Positions 32,401 through 43,996 of a stretch of 64,000 nt of DNA are shown here, piece after piece. This DNA comes from Cricetomys ansorgei (Eukaryota; Chordata; Mammalia; Rodentia; Nesomyidae), in NCBI GenBank assembly GCA_026225945.1, contig JAMJFZ010001222.1:2705501-2769500 (forward strand), read 5' to 3'. The notes beneath the pieces were generated by a model. It had not been told where the DNA came from. It was given only the letters and a program-made list of their open reading frames with translations, and searched no databases. The position numbers and the translations under genes were made by a program. How positions within the stretch are numbered: the stretch's first letter is position 1; each line of letters starts with the position of its first letter.

Positions 32401-35198
32401 AATCAAATCTAGATTATGAAGAGGTAAGCACTCAGGAAGCCATCTTTTCATGCAGTCAGCAGCTTGGTCAAGACTGAAGGTCACAATAAAGAAGATGCAG
32501 ATCAGGAGAGCCCATGCCCTCAGAGCATCAGGGTTATGTGTTGTTAGATAAAGCACACAAAAGAATGAAAGCTCACGTCAGATCTTTGTTGTAAGCCTGA
32601 TTTATTTGCTTGTTTTTCTTTTAAATGACTGACAGTTATCAGACATCCTTTTTCTGTGCAGAGCTACAGTGGTTGCTAAGGAGCCCAGCCAGGGGATGAC
32701 TGTAGTCATCCATAAAGGACTGAGTCTGGATGGGGACCAACTCTTCTATCTCCTTGGTTCTCAAGTCCACTGGGGCTGGGAATGACATTGGTACCATCTC
32801 ATCAGGGATGACAGCAATTACCACTCAGCCCCGTTAGTCATGGCAAAAGTGGGAGCTATCAGCCAGCTAGCTATTGTTTATGTGATTCCTCCAGCTGTTG
32901 TCATGGTAGCTCTGTTTTGACCATCTCATGACTGCTCAGGGAGGTTCCTGTCCAGCTATAGGTACCTGAAGGGGGTTTCCTTCCAACAGTATAAACCAAC
33001 AGTAGCTTTCCTGGCCAGTACCCCAACCGTGGCTTTTGCTTGGAAAAACAAACAAACAAAACAAAAAAATTTATTAAGAAGCACTCACTCAAGGTACTCT
33101 GAATCAAGTCTCGAAAATGTTGTTTCAGTCACGACACATCAAATGACCTGACACAGCCACTCCAGAAGACACTCAAACCCTCAGTCAAGTTGCGCGCTGA
33201 TTGTAGCCATGACCAGCTCAGTATAGTCTTCACAGACTGTATGACTAGTAGACGGTCCTAGGCAGAAGGCTTTGCACATGGGTGACTGGCTACCTCCGGT
33301 CTTTATCACAGATAGAGTGGGTTTCCCAGCTTTGGGCACCCCCAGTAGTGGCTAGAGGGCAGCAAAGAATGGCCCTGAACAGAGACCAGAGAAGACTGAG
33401 GCTATGAAGGACTGCAGAAGTGTCTCTGTGGAGAACTGAGACTCTGCCTGCAGAAGGCAAAGACTACAAAGAGACAAGATGACACAAGGGCAAAGACTGT
33501 GGTGAGCTGAGAGTTGGAGGTGCTATAAGCTCTGGCTACTGTAGCCCAAAGCCAGGGAGTTAGTATCTCAAGGCTGAGGAGTAGCAGAGTTAAATGCAAA
33601 GAGCAGAGGCTTCCAATGTCATGCGCTCAGAGCTGCTGGCACTAAGGGAGCTGCAATTTGACCACCTAAGCCACATTTTCCACCTAAACATGGCAAAAGA
33701 TCGTTTGGCTGGCTGGTAACAGTAATGATCATAATTTATCATTACCAAGCCAGCATCATTTAGGAAATGCCGAGTATGTGATAAAGAGCCTGGGGGTCAG
33801 GGGGTCACACAGTAAAATTAATAAGAGCAGAAGCCTCAGGTTTAATCTTCATACATTCTTGAAGAATTCGCAGACTTAGTTAAGAGCAACTACCATTTCA
33901 GCATGGGCCACATAATATATCATCCCCAGCTACAAGGGATCCAGGTGAAATTACTCAGCCTGGACCTCTGGTCCACATGACTTTGCTAATGCAGCTGCCT
34001 CTGCTTGATGTTCTATAAAGGTTTTTTGATTTATGGTTTGAAGTTAAATTTAGCAAAGAGTTTTTACAGCAGCACAAAAGCTGCATGCATCTTTCTGTCT
34101 CCAAACACTGCCTGCATTTTGCTCTCACATCCCTTGCTTGACTAGAAACTAAGTTTGGATGCAGAGAAGAAAAGAAAAAAATCAGTCAAACATGGAAATG
34201 ATAAAGCTATACGAGATGTTTTAAAGTCTTTGTGGCATTGTTTGGTTGCTGTTGCCACGTTCAGCGTCAGGAGACCAAGGTGGAAATCCTGATACTTTGG
34301 GGTTTGGCTCTGCCTGTCTCTCTCCCGGCAGCCGTGCCCTGTTTATCAGTGTCTGCACACATGCGGAGAAATGGAAACGGGCCGCTCTCTCTGTAGGGCA
34401 CAACTGAGGTTTCCTTTTATCTGGCTCTGCAAAGCCTCTAGAAGTGTGTTTCTAATGGGAGCAACCACTCACTGGTGGTTTAGCTTTGTTGTTTCTGTTT
34501 AAACACCAAATACATACCTGGCAATTCTGAGATAGAACACTTTCATTGTCATTAATGTATTTAAGACAAATAAATCACCTTAGAACAAAAACAACCCTTT
34601 AATTATCTCTCCTCTTAAAGTATCCTTGTAAGTGCTTCTGTGATCTCAGGGGCAAACTGCTTCCCATTTTACCCTCAGCATAGTTCCCAGCTCCCCGGGA
34701 ACTGAATGCATTCAATTCAGGTCTGTGCCTCGTTATCCCAAAACATGTTCTCTATAGGAAATATGCTTGGATAAATTATGTGGACACATTACTTTTTCAA
34801 AGCCTGACTTTATCCTCTCCCTTGGTAAATCTTTTGCTGGAAAGTTATTGAAAAAATGAGAAAGGCTTTTTTGCCTAGTCAATCTTCCCAGAGAGCATGG
34901 ACAGGCCAGGAAATGACACCATAAAGAGGAGCAGCAAGACTCTTTACTGAATACAAAGAGTTTTCACTCTATGAATAATCTAGACTTGACATATTAGGGA
35001 ATGTTATAATTTTCATCAATAACAAAAGCAAGTTTGCAAAAGTACGAGTGACAAAATAGAATAAACTGGAATAGAATTCTGAAAAATGGCCTCACTTCTC
35101 ACAGTTATTAAAAAATTAATAGTACATGAAAAAAAAAAGTTCTGTTCAGAGATTTCCCCCAAAATAGTATAGGTAGGAAGCATTAAAATTCAGAACTG
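32401..35198. other. 2.8 kb unclassified intron
   Basis: No SINE or LTR core recognised. An A-rich tail-like stretch (33044-33067) follows an unidentified 0.4-kb segment. A block around 34200-34440 has more CpGs than its surroundings (see findings). Confidence 0.5.
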
Positions 35199-35409
35199 GT
35201 GCTGGAGAGATGGCTCAGCAGTTAAGAGCACTGGCTGCTCTTCCAAAGGTCCTGAGTTCAATTCCCAGCAACCACATGGTGGCTCACAACCATCTATAAT
35301 GGGGTCCCATTCCCCCTTCTGACATATAGGTGTACATGCAGATAGAGCACTCATATAAATAAATAAGTAAGTAAGTAAGTAAGTAAATAAATAAATCTTA
35401 AAAAAAAAG
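35198..35409 (+). mobile_element. B2 SINE, sense, well preserved
   Basis: TGCTGGAGAGATGGCTCAGC, GTTAAGAGCACTGGCTGCTC, CCCAGCAACCACATGGTGGC and an (AAGT)n/(AAAT)n tail. Flanks AATTCAGAAC (upstream) and GATTCAGGAC (downstream) look like an imperfect target duplication. Confidence 0.97.
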
Positions 35410-35547
35410 ATTCAGGACGGTTGGATGCTGGTTACTCTTGGTGGCAGTAACAAAGTACAAAGTGATAGTTCCATGTTAGGAGAGCAATGAATTCTTTGAG
35501 AAAGTTCTTGAAGAAGCTTTGACTGTCTAATTAAAGGGAATGGACTG

Positions 35548-35947
35548 ACTTGTTTTGTGTCAACTTGACATAGGTCATTTGGGAAGAGGAAACCCCAACT
35601 GAGACAATATCCCCACCCGATTGGTCTGTAGGCAAGCCTGTAGTACATTTTCTTGACTGAAGATTGGTGTGGGAGGATCCAGAGCCCACTGTAGGTGGTG
35701 CCACTGCCAGCTGGTGGTCCTCTGGTATATAAGGAAATAGTCTAAGCAAGCCTGGGGGAGCAAGCCAGTAAGCAGCATGGCATGGCCTCTGTCTACATCA
35801 GCTCCTGCCTCCAGGCTCCTGCCTGGAGGTCCCGGCCTGAATTCCCCAGATAGTAGACTATAAGCTGTAAGAGGAAATAAAACTTCTCCTCCCCAACTTG
35901 TTTTTGATCACTGTGTCTTATCACAGCAATAGAAGCCTTAACTACGA
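35548..35947 (+). mobile_element. Rodent LTR-like element, sense
   Basis: TGTGTCAACTTGACATAGG, GGCAAGCCTGTAGTACATTT, GGTGGTCCTCTGGTATATAAG (TATA), GAGGAAATAAAACTTCTCC (polyadenylation signal) and the end AGAAGCCTTAACTACG. Same family as 45335-45690. Confidence 0.82.
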
Positions 35948-36369
35948 TAGGAAATGTTTACAAAGAAGAGGAAGAAGGGAAGGAAGAGGAGAAGAGGAAA
36001 AGGAATAATGCATAGGGAAGGTCCTTTTATTAAAGAACAAGAAGCCAATTCAAACTTAAAGTCCCCCACACCTTGTCTCACGGATGCACTTCTCTATTCT
36101 GACAGGCTTTAAATTAAATGGTGCTTCAGACTGGGAACCATAGGCTAAGACAGGTGAAACTCAAGAAGAGATGGAGATCTAGAAAGGCAATGGCACCCAG
36201 AAGTACCCTTTCAGCATCTGCTTAGAGAATACAATTAACTGGTGCTAAAAATTAGGTTCAAGGAACATTGTTCAAAAGTAAAAGTTTTCCTTATGTTATT
36301 TGTCCACAATGGAGTATTTGCATATACTTTATACCCTTTGACATAATTATATTGAATGAAAAAGAAAGA
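35948..36369. other. Unclassified intron, purine-rich start
   Basis: GAAGGGAAGGAAGAGGAGAAG at 35970. No element or exon recognised. Confidence 0.5.
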
Positions 36370-36780
36370 AAAAGGAATAGCATGTAACTGCTCCTATGTA
36401 TGGTGGAGGAGAAAGTTTATTGTATATAAGAGGGAGGACATAATAGATATGACGGAGTGCACAGCCAGGGGCAGAGATATCTGGGGTGTCCAGGGTAGGC
36501 TTGACCAGACTGAGCTGCAGGGCCATGTGAGGAGGGAGGGGAGACAGAAGAGAGGGGAACCTGGAGACCAAGAGGCCATGAGGCCAGCAGAGCCCAAGGG
36601 GGACCAAGAGACTAAGAGAGCAAGAGAGAGAGTGACCAAAATGGCTGGAATTGTATAGGGAAGGGCTGGAGAGTTTAGGTAGGGGAAAGGGATGTAAGCA
36701 AGGAGGACCCTGAAACAGGTAGGGTCAGAGGGGTTCTGGGAGAATCTGGCAGCCAGGTTCACTTTGATATGTTAAATAGC
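36370..36780. repeat. Purine-rich possible LTR block
   Basis: GAGGGAGGGGAGACAGAAGAG, a TATATAAGAGGGAGG stretch at 36423 and strong GA bias suggest an LTR-type repeat, but no family is recognised. Both-strand open frames here are composition artefacts. Confidence 0.4.
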
Positions 36781-37339
36781 TATCTCAGCCAGCATTTTGT
36801 GAGTTTGAGACTTAACAATATAATTTCCAATATACATGATATCGATATCTACTCAGTTTTATAAAGTAGATTTTACTCTAAGCTTCGTGTATTTTCTACA
36901 CTTTAAGAGCCAAAAATCTCAAAATAGCAAGTAACTTGAGGAATATCATATAAAAGCAGTGTCTTACCAAACATAAACATAGCTAAGGTTATTTTTGAAT
37001 ATTTGAGGCTGAAATAAGCATTTTACCTTTCTGGAAATAGATGAACCCCTAAGCAGGAACTATATGCTGAAGTCTCTGTCAGAAGTTGGCTTCTTGGTCT
37101 CTTGTCTAATGTTGGCCAAGGTCTTAGCATTCCCTAGCAGCAGCTAAAATCCTCAGTTCAATGTAAACAGCTCTAGCATTGCCAAAACATCATGTCTACA
37201 GGTTGATTCTATAAATAATGTTGGGTGACCAGCAAGACTGAAAAACCAAGCCTTCAGCTTCCCAGTGTCCAACACTGTTATTAGCCTTAAATTGATGGGT
37301 TTATTCAGTTTAATTGTGAAATCAAATGAGAAGTCTCAC
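36781..37339. other. Intron beside the METTL24 exon
   Basis: AT-rich unique sequence downstream of the exon donor. Nothing recognised. Confidence 0.55.
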
Positions 37340-37568
37340 CTTGTGATGCCCAAATTCATTCAAAATGCTTCCCAGTTTTCGGGTGTTGCTATGTGGCTTT
37401 TGAGCAGCCACAGCTGGATGTGGATCCCGCCAATCAATGGATAAGCGGTGATGCCAAAGGTGTTGGTTCTCCTGAACGTGGGCTGATTTGACACTAGGAT
37501 CAAAACGATGCACTTCACATCCTTCATTGGCCATGCTCACCTCAAAGTGTGTGTCATCATTGCCTAGT
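37340..37568 (-). CDS. Mettl24: METTL24 coding exon (probably exon 4), methyltransferase core
   Basis: 229-nt exon on the minus strand. The acceptor is TTTCTCTGGTCTCTAG and the exon opens ACTAGGCAATGATGAC. Its first A completes the glycine codon from the previous exon, giving the continuous core [20 protein letters not shown]. It continues with [34 protein letters not shown] and [15 protein letters not shown]. The donor is CACAAG followed by GTGAGA, phase 0. NDDTHFE and [10 protein letters not shown] are the family's signature acidic and FDP motifs, expected to form the cofactor pocket. The exon adds 76 codons plus the shared glycine. An alternative acceptor 4 nt downstream (after ACTAG) would break the frame, which supports the chosen boundary. 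The next expected segment, IDVLKADLESAEWK, is not found in 1-37339 and presumably lies beyond the left edge. Confidence 0.97.
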
Positions 37569-37726
37569 CTAGAGACCAGAGAAAGAACATTTAAAGCAAA
37601 ACATGATGAAGCGAAATGTTAAATGAGTAAATTAACAATTCTAATGGCAGTCTTAGGGAAGCATGCTCTCTGTTTTAAAACGCGTCTACTGTACACATTC
37701 AATGAACTTCACATTCATACGATCTA

Positions 37727-37742
37727 CGCACGCGCGCACACT
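37727..37742. repeat. Alternating purine-pyrimidine tract
   Basis: ACGCACGCGCGCACAC, a short Z-DNA-prone string in the intron upstream of the exon. Confidence 0.7.
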
Positions 37743-37944
37743 ATAGATCAAAGCCTCTGGATAAAAGAAAACTTTCCTGCTAAACACAGATCATGAAATC
37801 ACTAAACATGTAGGCACATGTGAGAGTGTCCTTTCAAGCTGCAAATTATATTAGCAATGGTGTAAATAAGAATATCTACTAGCTTCACTAGATACTCTAG
37901 AATCTGTATAACCACAGAGGCTAGGTACAAAGTAAGCGACTGGG

Positions 37945-39450
37945 TGGGGGGGGGGGACAGATAGAATATATAATTATGGAGAAACGGGGGAAACTGGAAC
38001 AGGAGGATTAAACACAGTGTAGGGGAGGGGGTAAGGGAGGAAATATAGAGAGGGACAGCTAACACTAAGGGCCATTTGAGGGGTCATGCAGATGACTACT
38101 TCAGTAGAAGTTTCAAAAAACATATACATATATATAAATCTAAATGGAGACACCAAAATATAGAAGAGACAAAGTCCCAACTAGACATCATTTGCTATCA
38201 AGTGAAATCTCCAGTTCCAGGAATTGTTGACCCACGGGGCCCCATGGGAACCCTCAAACAACTCAGACTGTTGCCAAGACTATTAGTTTTACCCTACAAA
38301 AAATGGGGTAAGGCTCCATTGCTGAAGTCAACACTTACATATCTCACCTAAATGTCTCATTGAACATGGAGAAGTTGAGCTGGTGCCGAACTAGAGCCTT
38401 CACCCCTCCTGACTAGTGTTCTTGGTACTGGAAGTGACTCTGCATGCTATCATGGAGAAAGGTAAACATCAACCCAGCTACAAACCCTGTGATCTACAGT
38501 GGTGACCTACATGCATGATATGCTTGTGCAATCATGGCACAAATGTCGTGAGAGTAACCAACCACTATCTGACTGGATTTAAAGCCCTCTCTTTAAGATG
38601 GAACCCATTCACAATATTGGTTGAGTAACCTAGAACTGGAGACTAGATAGACCATGGACCTAGGGGAAAACCAAATACTCTTGTTCTCCTAAAGGATTAA
38701 AATAACTCCTGTTGAAGACTATTTCCAGTTACTTTTAAAATGGTTGTTTTGTGCATTGTTTGGTGAAAGACTGCCTGACCTTGGCATTTTGTATTGTCTG
38801 CAGATGTTGGCTTTATGTGAAAGATGTTTGATTGCTCATGATCTGCACAATAGAGTACCTGAGGAGTTCTGTATCAATAAAAACCCCTGAGATAAGACAC
38901 TCAGGATTCCACTGTCCAGGATGCCATGACAGGTCATTCCCTCTGCTGAGGTCCGGCAGGGTTTGTACCTATGAAAATGCAGAGACATTCTGCTATGCTC
39001 ATAGATCAGCATTTCATTCAGCCTTCACCAGAGAAGCTTCCTTCCGCAGTAGATGGAAACCAATTACAGAGACAGCTAGACAATATGCAGAGAGTGGGAG
39101 ACATGGCTCAGGGAACTACACCAAAGAGAAGGTAGAAAGATTGTGAGAGCCAGTGGATGACACCAAGGAACAAGACTGACACACATATGAATTCACAGAG
39201 GCTGTGGCAGCATGCATAGGGTCTGCACAGGTCTAAGCCAGATGGGATCGCAGCGCTGAAATGGGACGTGGACATGAGCTCTCCCACCCCTAACTCAGAA
39301 GCTATCTCCAACTGACAGCCACTGTTTTCTAAAGAGAGAGAGAAGGAAAATGTGGAGTAGGATGGATGGGGAAGTGGGGATGATCTAGGAGGGTTCAGGG
39401 GAGAAATTGGAATCAGAATATATTGTATGAAACAAAATTCATTTTTAGTA
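37945..39450 (+). mobile_element. Old L1 (Lx-like) 3' UTR, split by an LTR
   Basis: GGAGACACCAAAATATAGAAG, CCAACTAGACATCATTTGC, GGGGCCCCATGGGAACCC, AGAGTAACCAACCACTATC before the insertion; GACATTCTGCTATGCTCATAG, GAATTCACAGAGGCTGTGGC, AGAAGCTATCTCCAACTGAC and AATATATTGTATGAAAC after it. These are successive landmarks of the rodent L1 3' UTR. No ORF2 remains. Confidence 0.83.
38710..38983 (+). mobile_element. Solo LTR of the ERVK-like family nested in L1
   Basis: TGTTGAAGAC start, GTGCATTGTTTGGTGAAAG, GATGTTTGATTGCTCATG, CCTGAGGAGTTCTGTATCAAT and TATGAAAATGCA end match the LTRs at 19882-21808. It interrupts the L1 3' UTR between ATAACTCC and GACATTCTG. Confidence 0.8.
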
Positions 39451-39924
39451 AAATAAGAATTAAGACCAGTCTTAATTCTAACTAGTCTTAAGAGAATTTT
39501 CTCAGCATAGGGCAAAAAGGATAAGCCTGGGATTCATTCTCTTGAGGGAATGGACTTGTGGGTGGTTGCTATGTTCGTTTAAGTGCAGTGTGTTTTGAAG
39601 TAGTGCAGTTAAGGAAAAAAGGCAAACGAATGAGCTTCTACCAGATCCAGAGCTCAAGGAAAGAATCTATACCTAGGTTACATCAGTAAGGAGAAGAAAC
39701 CGTGATACGTTAAACTTAAGTGCCTGGTAGGTAGTATGTCATTTAGGTAGTTCATACACTTACACACACTGAACTACCAAAGAAATCCTATTGAATATAA
39801 GAATTACCACATTGATTAAAATGCCAATTTGAATAGAAAACATGAAGTTAACCAGAAGAGAGTGATTTTTTCATAGTAATTAAGACTCCTCTGTCAAATT
39901 TGCCAAAATTTCTATGCTTTTATT
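39451..39924. other. Unclassified intronic sequence
   Basis: AT-rich, no element recognised. Confidence 0.5.
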
Positions 39925-40050
39925 TTTGTGTATGTGTGTGTGTGAGGAGGGGTCTTCCTACACAGCCCAGGTTGCTCTTGACCTCTCAGACCTCCTGCCT
40001 CAGCTTCCTACTACATGCAATACAGGCATGTACAACCATGCATAGTCCCA
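39925..40050 (-). mobile_element. Old B1-class SINE, antisense
   Basis: CACAGCCCAGGTTGCTCTTG, CCTCCTGCCTCAGCTTCCTA and ACAGGCATGTACAACCATGC. Confidence 0.8.
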
Positions 40051-40474
40051 AAGTCTTATGTTACTTATGGTTTAGGGTAGCAAAATTCCCACAGAATGTC
40101 TGTACTACATTGGCCACACCTGAACTAGTACAGAAGAAATCTGTTCTCTTAGATTACTGTTCCAAACTGTTGCATAATTTGGCCTCACACAAAAATAGGG
40201 ATAACAATCATTCAGCAGACTTTAGTTAACTAAAATAAGCTTTCAGGGCAGAAATCTTCTACCCAAAACTTCAGGGTAGTCCTCTGTACCTTGCTCTTTC
40301 CTTTTGTATCATTACATTGCTCTTGTCACTAGATACTGTGATGTCAGTTAGCCCATCATATCCCTCAGCCAGATCTCAGTAATCCACTTCAGCTAGAAAG
40401 AGTCATCATTTCCATTTCTTGTACCTGAGAAGTCTGGTTCCCTATGTTCTTCTTTCTATAAAACCCACTTCAAA
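40051..40474. other. Unclassified intronic sequence
   Basis: Nothing recognised. Confidence 0.5.
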
Positions 40475-40534
40475 ACGAGCCTCTCTCCCTCCCTCCGCCC
40501 CTCTCCTCCTCCCCCCTTTCTTTCCTTCCTTCCT
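40475..40534 (+). repeat. Polypyrimidine tract (CTCC/TTCC)n
   Basis: CTCTCTCCCTCCCTCC and TTTCCTTCCTTCCTTC runs, probably the expanded tail of the antisense ID next to it. Confidence 0.93.
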
Positions 40535-40535
40535 T

Positions 40536-40612
40536 CATTATGCTAGGGACCAGACCCAGAGCCCTATGTGTACTAGGTAAACACTTTCTTCTCTGAGCTA
40601 CAACCATACCCC
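40536..40612 (-). mobile_element. ID SINE, antisense
   Basis: GGGACCAGACCCAGAGCCCT, GTACTAGGTAAACACTTTC and TGAGCTACAACC. Confidence 0.85.
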
Positions 40613-40914
40613 TTAAACTATTTCTTAAAATTCTAGTTTCTACACATAAAAAAAAAAATCAAAAGATAAGAAGCAGAGAAAATGGGAAGTAAATTTTCTA
40701 ACACTAGAAATTATAACCATTAACTTCTAGAGATGAATATACTTAGTAGTTTTTCTGTATCTTTCCAGAATTGTTCTACAAGGATACAAGGGACGATCTC
40801 TATTATAAATTATTAGACACATACATATGTAAGCTAATCATTACATAATAGAGATATCTTATATGATGTATCAGATGACCCGAAACTATTTATAATTTGT
40901 AATTTTTATTAACT

Positions 40915-41375
40915 AATATTACTTTTGCTCAATTGATTTAATCCTTTTCTTTTCTTTGCAGTATGTTTGTAGCTGTGGAAAAATAATTTAGAAGAACAGC
41001 TTAAAGGAAGAAAGCATCCATTCCAGCTCACGGTTTCATCCCAGCTCAGAGAAGAAGACATGGTGGATCTGCTCGCTGGCAGGGGGCAGAGTGGAGCAGT
41101 AAAGGGGGCAGGGCAAGATACAGCCCCAAGATACCCACCCACACAAGAACTTATTGCCTCCAACTAGGTCCCACCTTCTACAATTCTACCACCTCCAAAC
41201 ACTTGATTCTCACCTTGAATCCGTCAGTGGCTTAATTCATTCAGGCCAGAGACCTATGATCCAAAACCACCCTCACAGATACCCCTAGAGATGTTTTGTA
41301 CTAATCCCCTAGGTGTGTTTCAGTCCACTTAACTTGACAACCAAGATTAACCATCTCAATTAGTATATATAGACT
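40915..41375 (-). mobile_element. LTR-like repeat, antisense
   Basis: GAACAGCTTAAAGGAAGAAAG, GCCTCCAACTAGGTCCCACC and TTAACTTGACAACCAAGATT are typical of a rodent or mammalian LTR-like repeat read backwards. Confidence 0.68.
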
Positions 41376-41549
41376 ATAAAAAATGGGGTTTCACTGTGAC
41401 ATTTCCACACTATTTACTTTTAATATATAAATATGTACTATGTTGGGAATCAGAAACTCTGCTTATTTATCTAGTATATGCAATTCTCCTTTTATGTGTT
41501 TAAAACAATGTTTTTTGCCAGGCTTAGTTTACATTTCTTAAGTTTCATG

Positions 41550-41680
41550 GAGGACATGAGAAGCAAGAGGAAAAGTCAAGATATTGTATAACACATCCCA
41601 AGGTAATAGAACCAGGAGTAGAGCCCACGTCTGGCACCTCCAAAGCACGGGCTCTCCACACTCCTTCACTGCAGGTAACC
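41550..41680 (-). mobile_element. MIR SINE, antisense, diverged
   Basis: AGAACCAGGAGTAGAGCCCA and CCAAAGCACGGGCTCTCCAC fit the reversed MIR core. Confidence 0.6.
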
Positions 41681-43869
41681 TGGGACACAGGCTCTGGAGG
41701 AATATTCCTGTCAATGTCTGGAAAGTTGACGCTTTTTAGGGAGAGAACCTGTGTTGACCTTGCTTGCTTCTGATTCTCCTGCGCCTCCGACAGTGGTGAC
41801 AGGCAGACATGCAATGCTGCCCTCTGTGATAGAAAGCTTTATGTAAGGTCTGCAACTCCAGGATACACAGCAATGTTTGGACTTCAATTCTCTGACTTAC
41901 CCCTGGAAGTAAATGAATATGTATAGAGTGCTATACACAAGCCAGGCAGCCACTGGGCATGAGGGAGGGACAGATAGGGAAGCATAAGTGTCCTTGAGCT
42001 GAAGGAGTTTACAGGATAGTGACAAGGAAAGAGCATTTGAACAAATAATTATATCAACATCTAATATTTATATGAAAAAAACTGAAAGTAAGCTATCTTT
42101 TACTGTTATTTAACTGCAAGGAGAATTTACTATAGAAAAATTTACCTGACAGAAAGAATCTTTTTAGGTTTAGTCCATGGGGAAAACAGCACAAATCACA
42201 TGTGTGGCTTCCATCTCAAGGTCTGAGGTCACTGGTCCATTTCCCCTTCTATCTGTGTTGCAGCCACCCAAAAGGTAGAAAGAGAAGCCATGGCTGCACT
42301 CTCTTCTTGTGAGGCTCCACCTGACAGCTGCACACATCACTTCCTGTCAAGGTCACTGCTCACAGCTAGTCACATGGCACTGAAGCTATAAGGAGAGCCA
42401 GAAAACACACGACTCCACACTATGTCTGTGTGTCTTGCAAACTTCAGGAGTTATGTTACCAAACGAAGAGCAGGAGACTGGACAGTCAAGGTCAGTTTGC
42501 AGCATCTTCAGTTCCCTTCTGAGACACTTCAGCGGTTAGGATGCGTACTCAAAGGCTTCTCGTTAGGGTTCACTAGTAATATTCTCATGTCAGTGCTGGG
42601 GTTTTAAGACACAACAAAATTTCCAGCATAAAAAAACTATCAAATCCAAAAGATTGAAGAACTAAGAAGGGAAAGACTTATAAGGCTAAATTTCCAAAAG
42701 TAGACTGGAACAGAATATCAGGACAACCATGCTGGCCCTCTTCTGATGTCCCAGAGTAAGGCAACCGGGTTTCCGGCACACAGCCATGTGGGTTGTACAC
42801 TAAACAACTATAGGATGCGATTTTCACACAGAATGACATCATGATGATTTCCTGGTAGATGGCACTAAGAGTTCTTGAGAGGGAAGTGCTTTTTTTTTTT
42901 TTTTAAGTTGCATACAAGTGCTCCTTTGGACTAACTACAGGTATGCTTTATGTATGTGACCCATACGTATGTCAACCATGTGCTCTTTATACTGAAAGGT
43001 AAAACCAGTGGATTGTGGCAGGTTTTGGTTAGACTTTTTAAGAACAGCTTGAATTATCACAGTAAGTGGGTTTTATGTTCCCTGGGAATCAAAAACTCAG
43101 GTAGCCGTTTTCTTCTCTTCAACATTTACCTCCCTTTCCTGTCCCTTCCCGTATGGTCAATGGTCTACTCTACACTATTTGAAAACTGAAAAGAATCTGA
43201 GTTTAATTTTTGATAGAACACATTATACCAGACAACATACACTATGGAATATGAAATTTTGACTCTCAAAAGAGAAATTTCAGCCGTGAGAGAGAGAGTA
43301 TAGAGGCAATGCCTACTTCAATTATGAGGGTGAGGAGAGGATGGGCAGATCAAATGAAGGCCATCAGCCTTTGACTTCTGACTCCTGGATCCTCATGCCA
43401 GGATGGTTCGCCCCAGTTACATCTTTATCTTTGGCTGCCCCGGGGATCACGGGCCCAGCAGAGGCATGGTTTTGTTCCTGCCCTTCCCTAGAGCTCAGAC
43501 ACACTTCATCCACCCTCCCCATCATCACACAACTGTCCCAGCCTCCAAGACTCTAGCCACACAGGAGGGTACCCAATGTACCCTCATTTCAGAACCACTG
43601 CTTGCATGTCCTCTCTCAGCATCAGCTGAGATGGCAAACAACAACCTGCTTGTCCAGCAACAAGGAGTCGATCAGGCAGGCGGGGCGTCTGGATCCCAGA
43701 CCCCTGGCACAGCAGTCACCGTCCTTCCCCCTGGCCACACCCGGGTCGCTTTTTTCTGTATCGACTACTTTCTTTAGATTCCACGTTTCTGCCTTTCTTT
43801 CCTTTTTCTTTGTCTGTTTTGTTTGTTTTGGTTTGGTTTGGTTTTTGTTTGAGGGGCCCTCTGATTGTT
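41681..43869. other. 2.2 kb unclassified intron
   Basis: T16 run at 42889-42904 and (GGTTT)n at 43829-43845. Otherwise no recognised repeat, exon or RNA. Confidence 0.5.
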
Positions 43870-43996
43870 TTCTTTTGTTTGGTTTTGGGGAACAGGGTCT
43901 CTTTGTGTTACCCTGGCTGACCTTAAGCTCACAGAGATCCACCTGTCTCAGCCGCCTGAGTGCTGGCATTCAAGGTGTGCCACCATGCCCAGCTAT
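43870..43996 (-). mobile_element. B1 SINE, antisense
   Basis: GGGAACAGGGTCTCTTTGTG, CAGAGATCCACCTGTCTCAG and GTGTGCCACCATGCCCAGC. The 174-codon plus frame 43602-44126 runs through it and is not a gene. Confidence 0.92.

Larger units (their letters stand above)
1..37339 (-). other. Mettl24: METTL24 downstream intron (partial)
   Basis: This intron begins with GTGAGA directly after the last visible exon. The acceptor and terminal exon are not in the window: no minus-strand match to the expected continuation IDVLKADLESAEWK was found by reading. The region is therefore inferred to be intronic throughout, unless the terminal exon is too diverged to recognise by eye. Confidence 0.75.

Noticed and set aside
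36347..36762. Long frames on both strands (100-122 codons)
   Set aside because: Purine-rich composition removes stops on one strand and gives Pro/Leu/Ser-rich shadows on the other. No family likeness.
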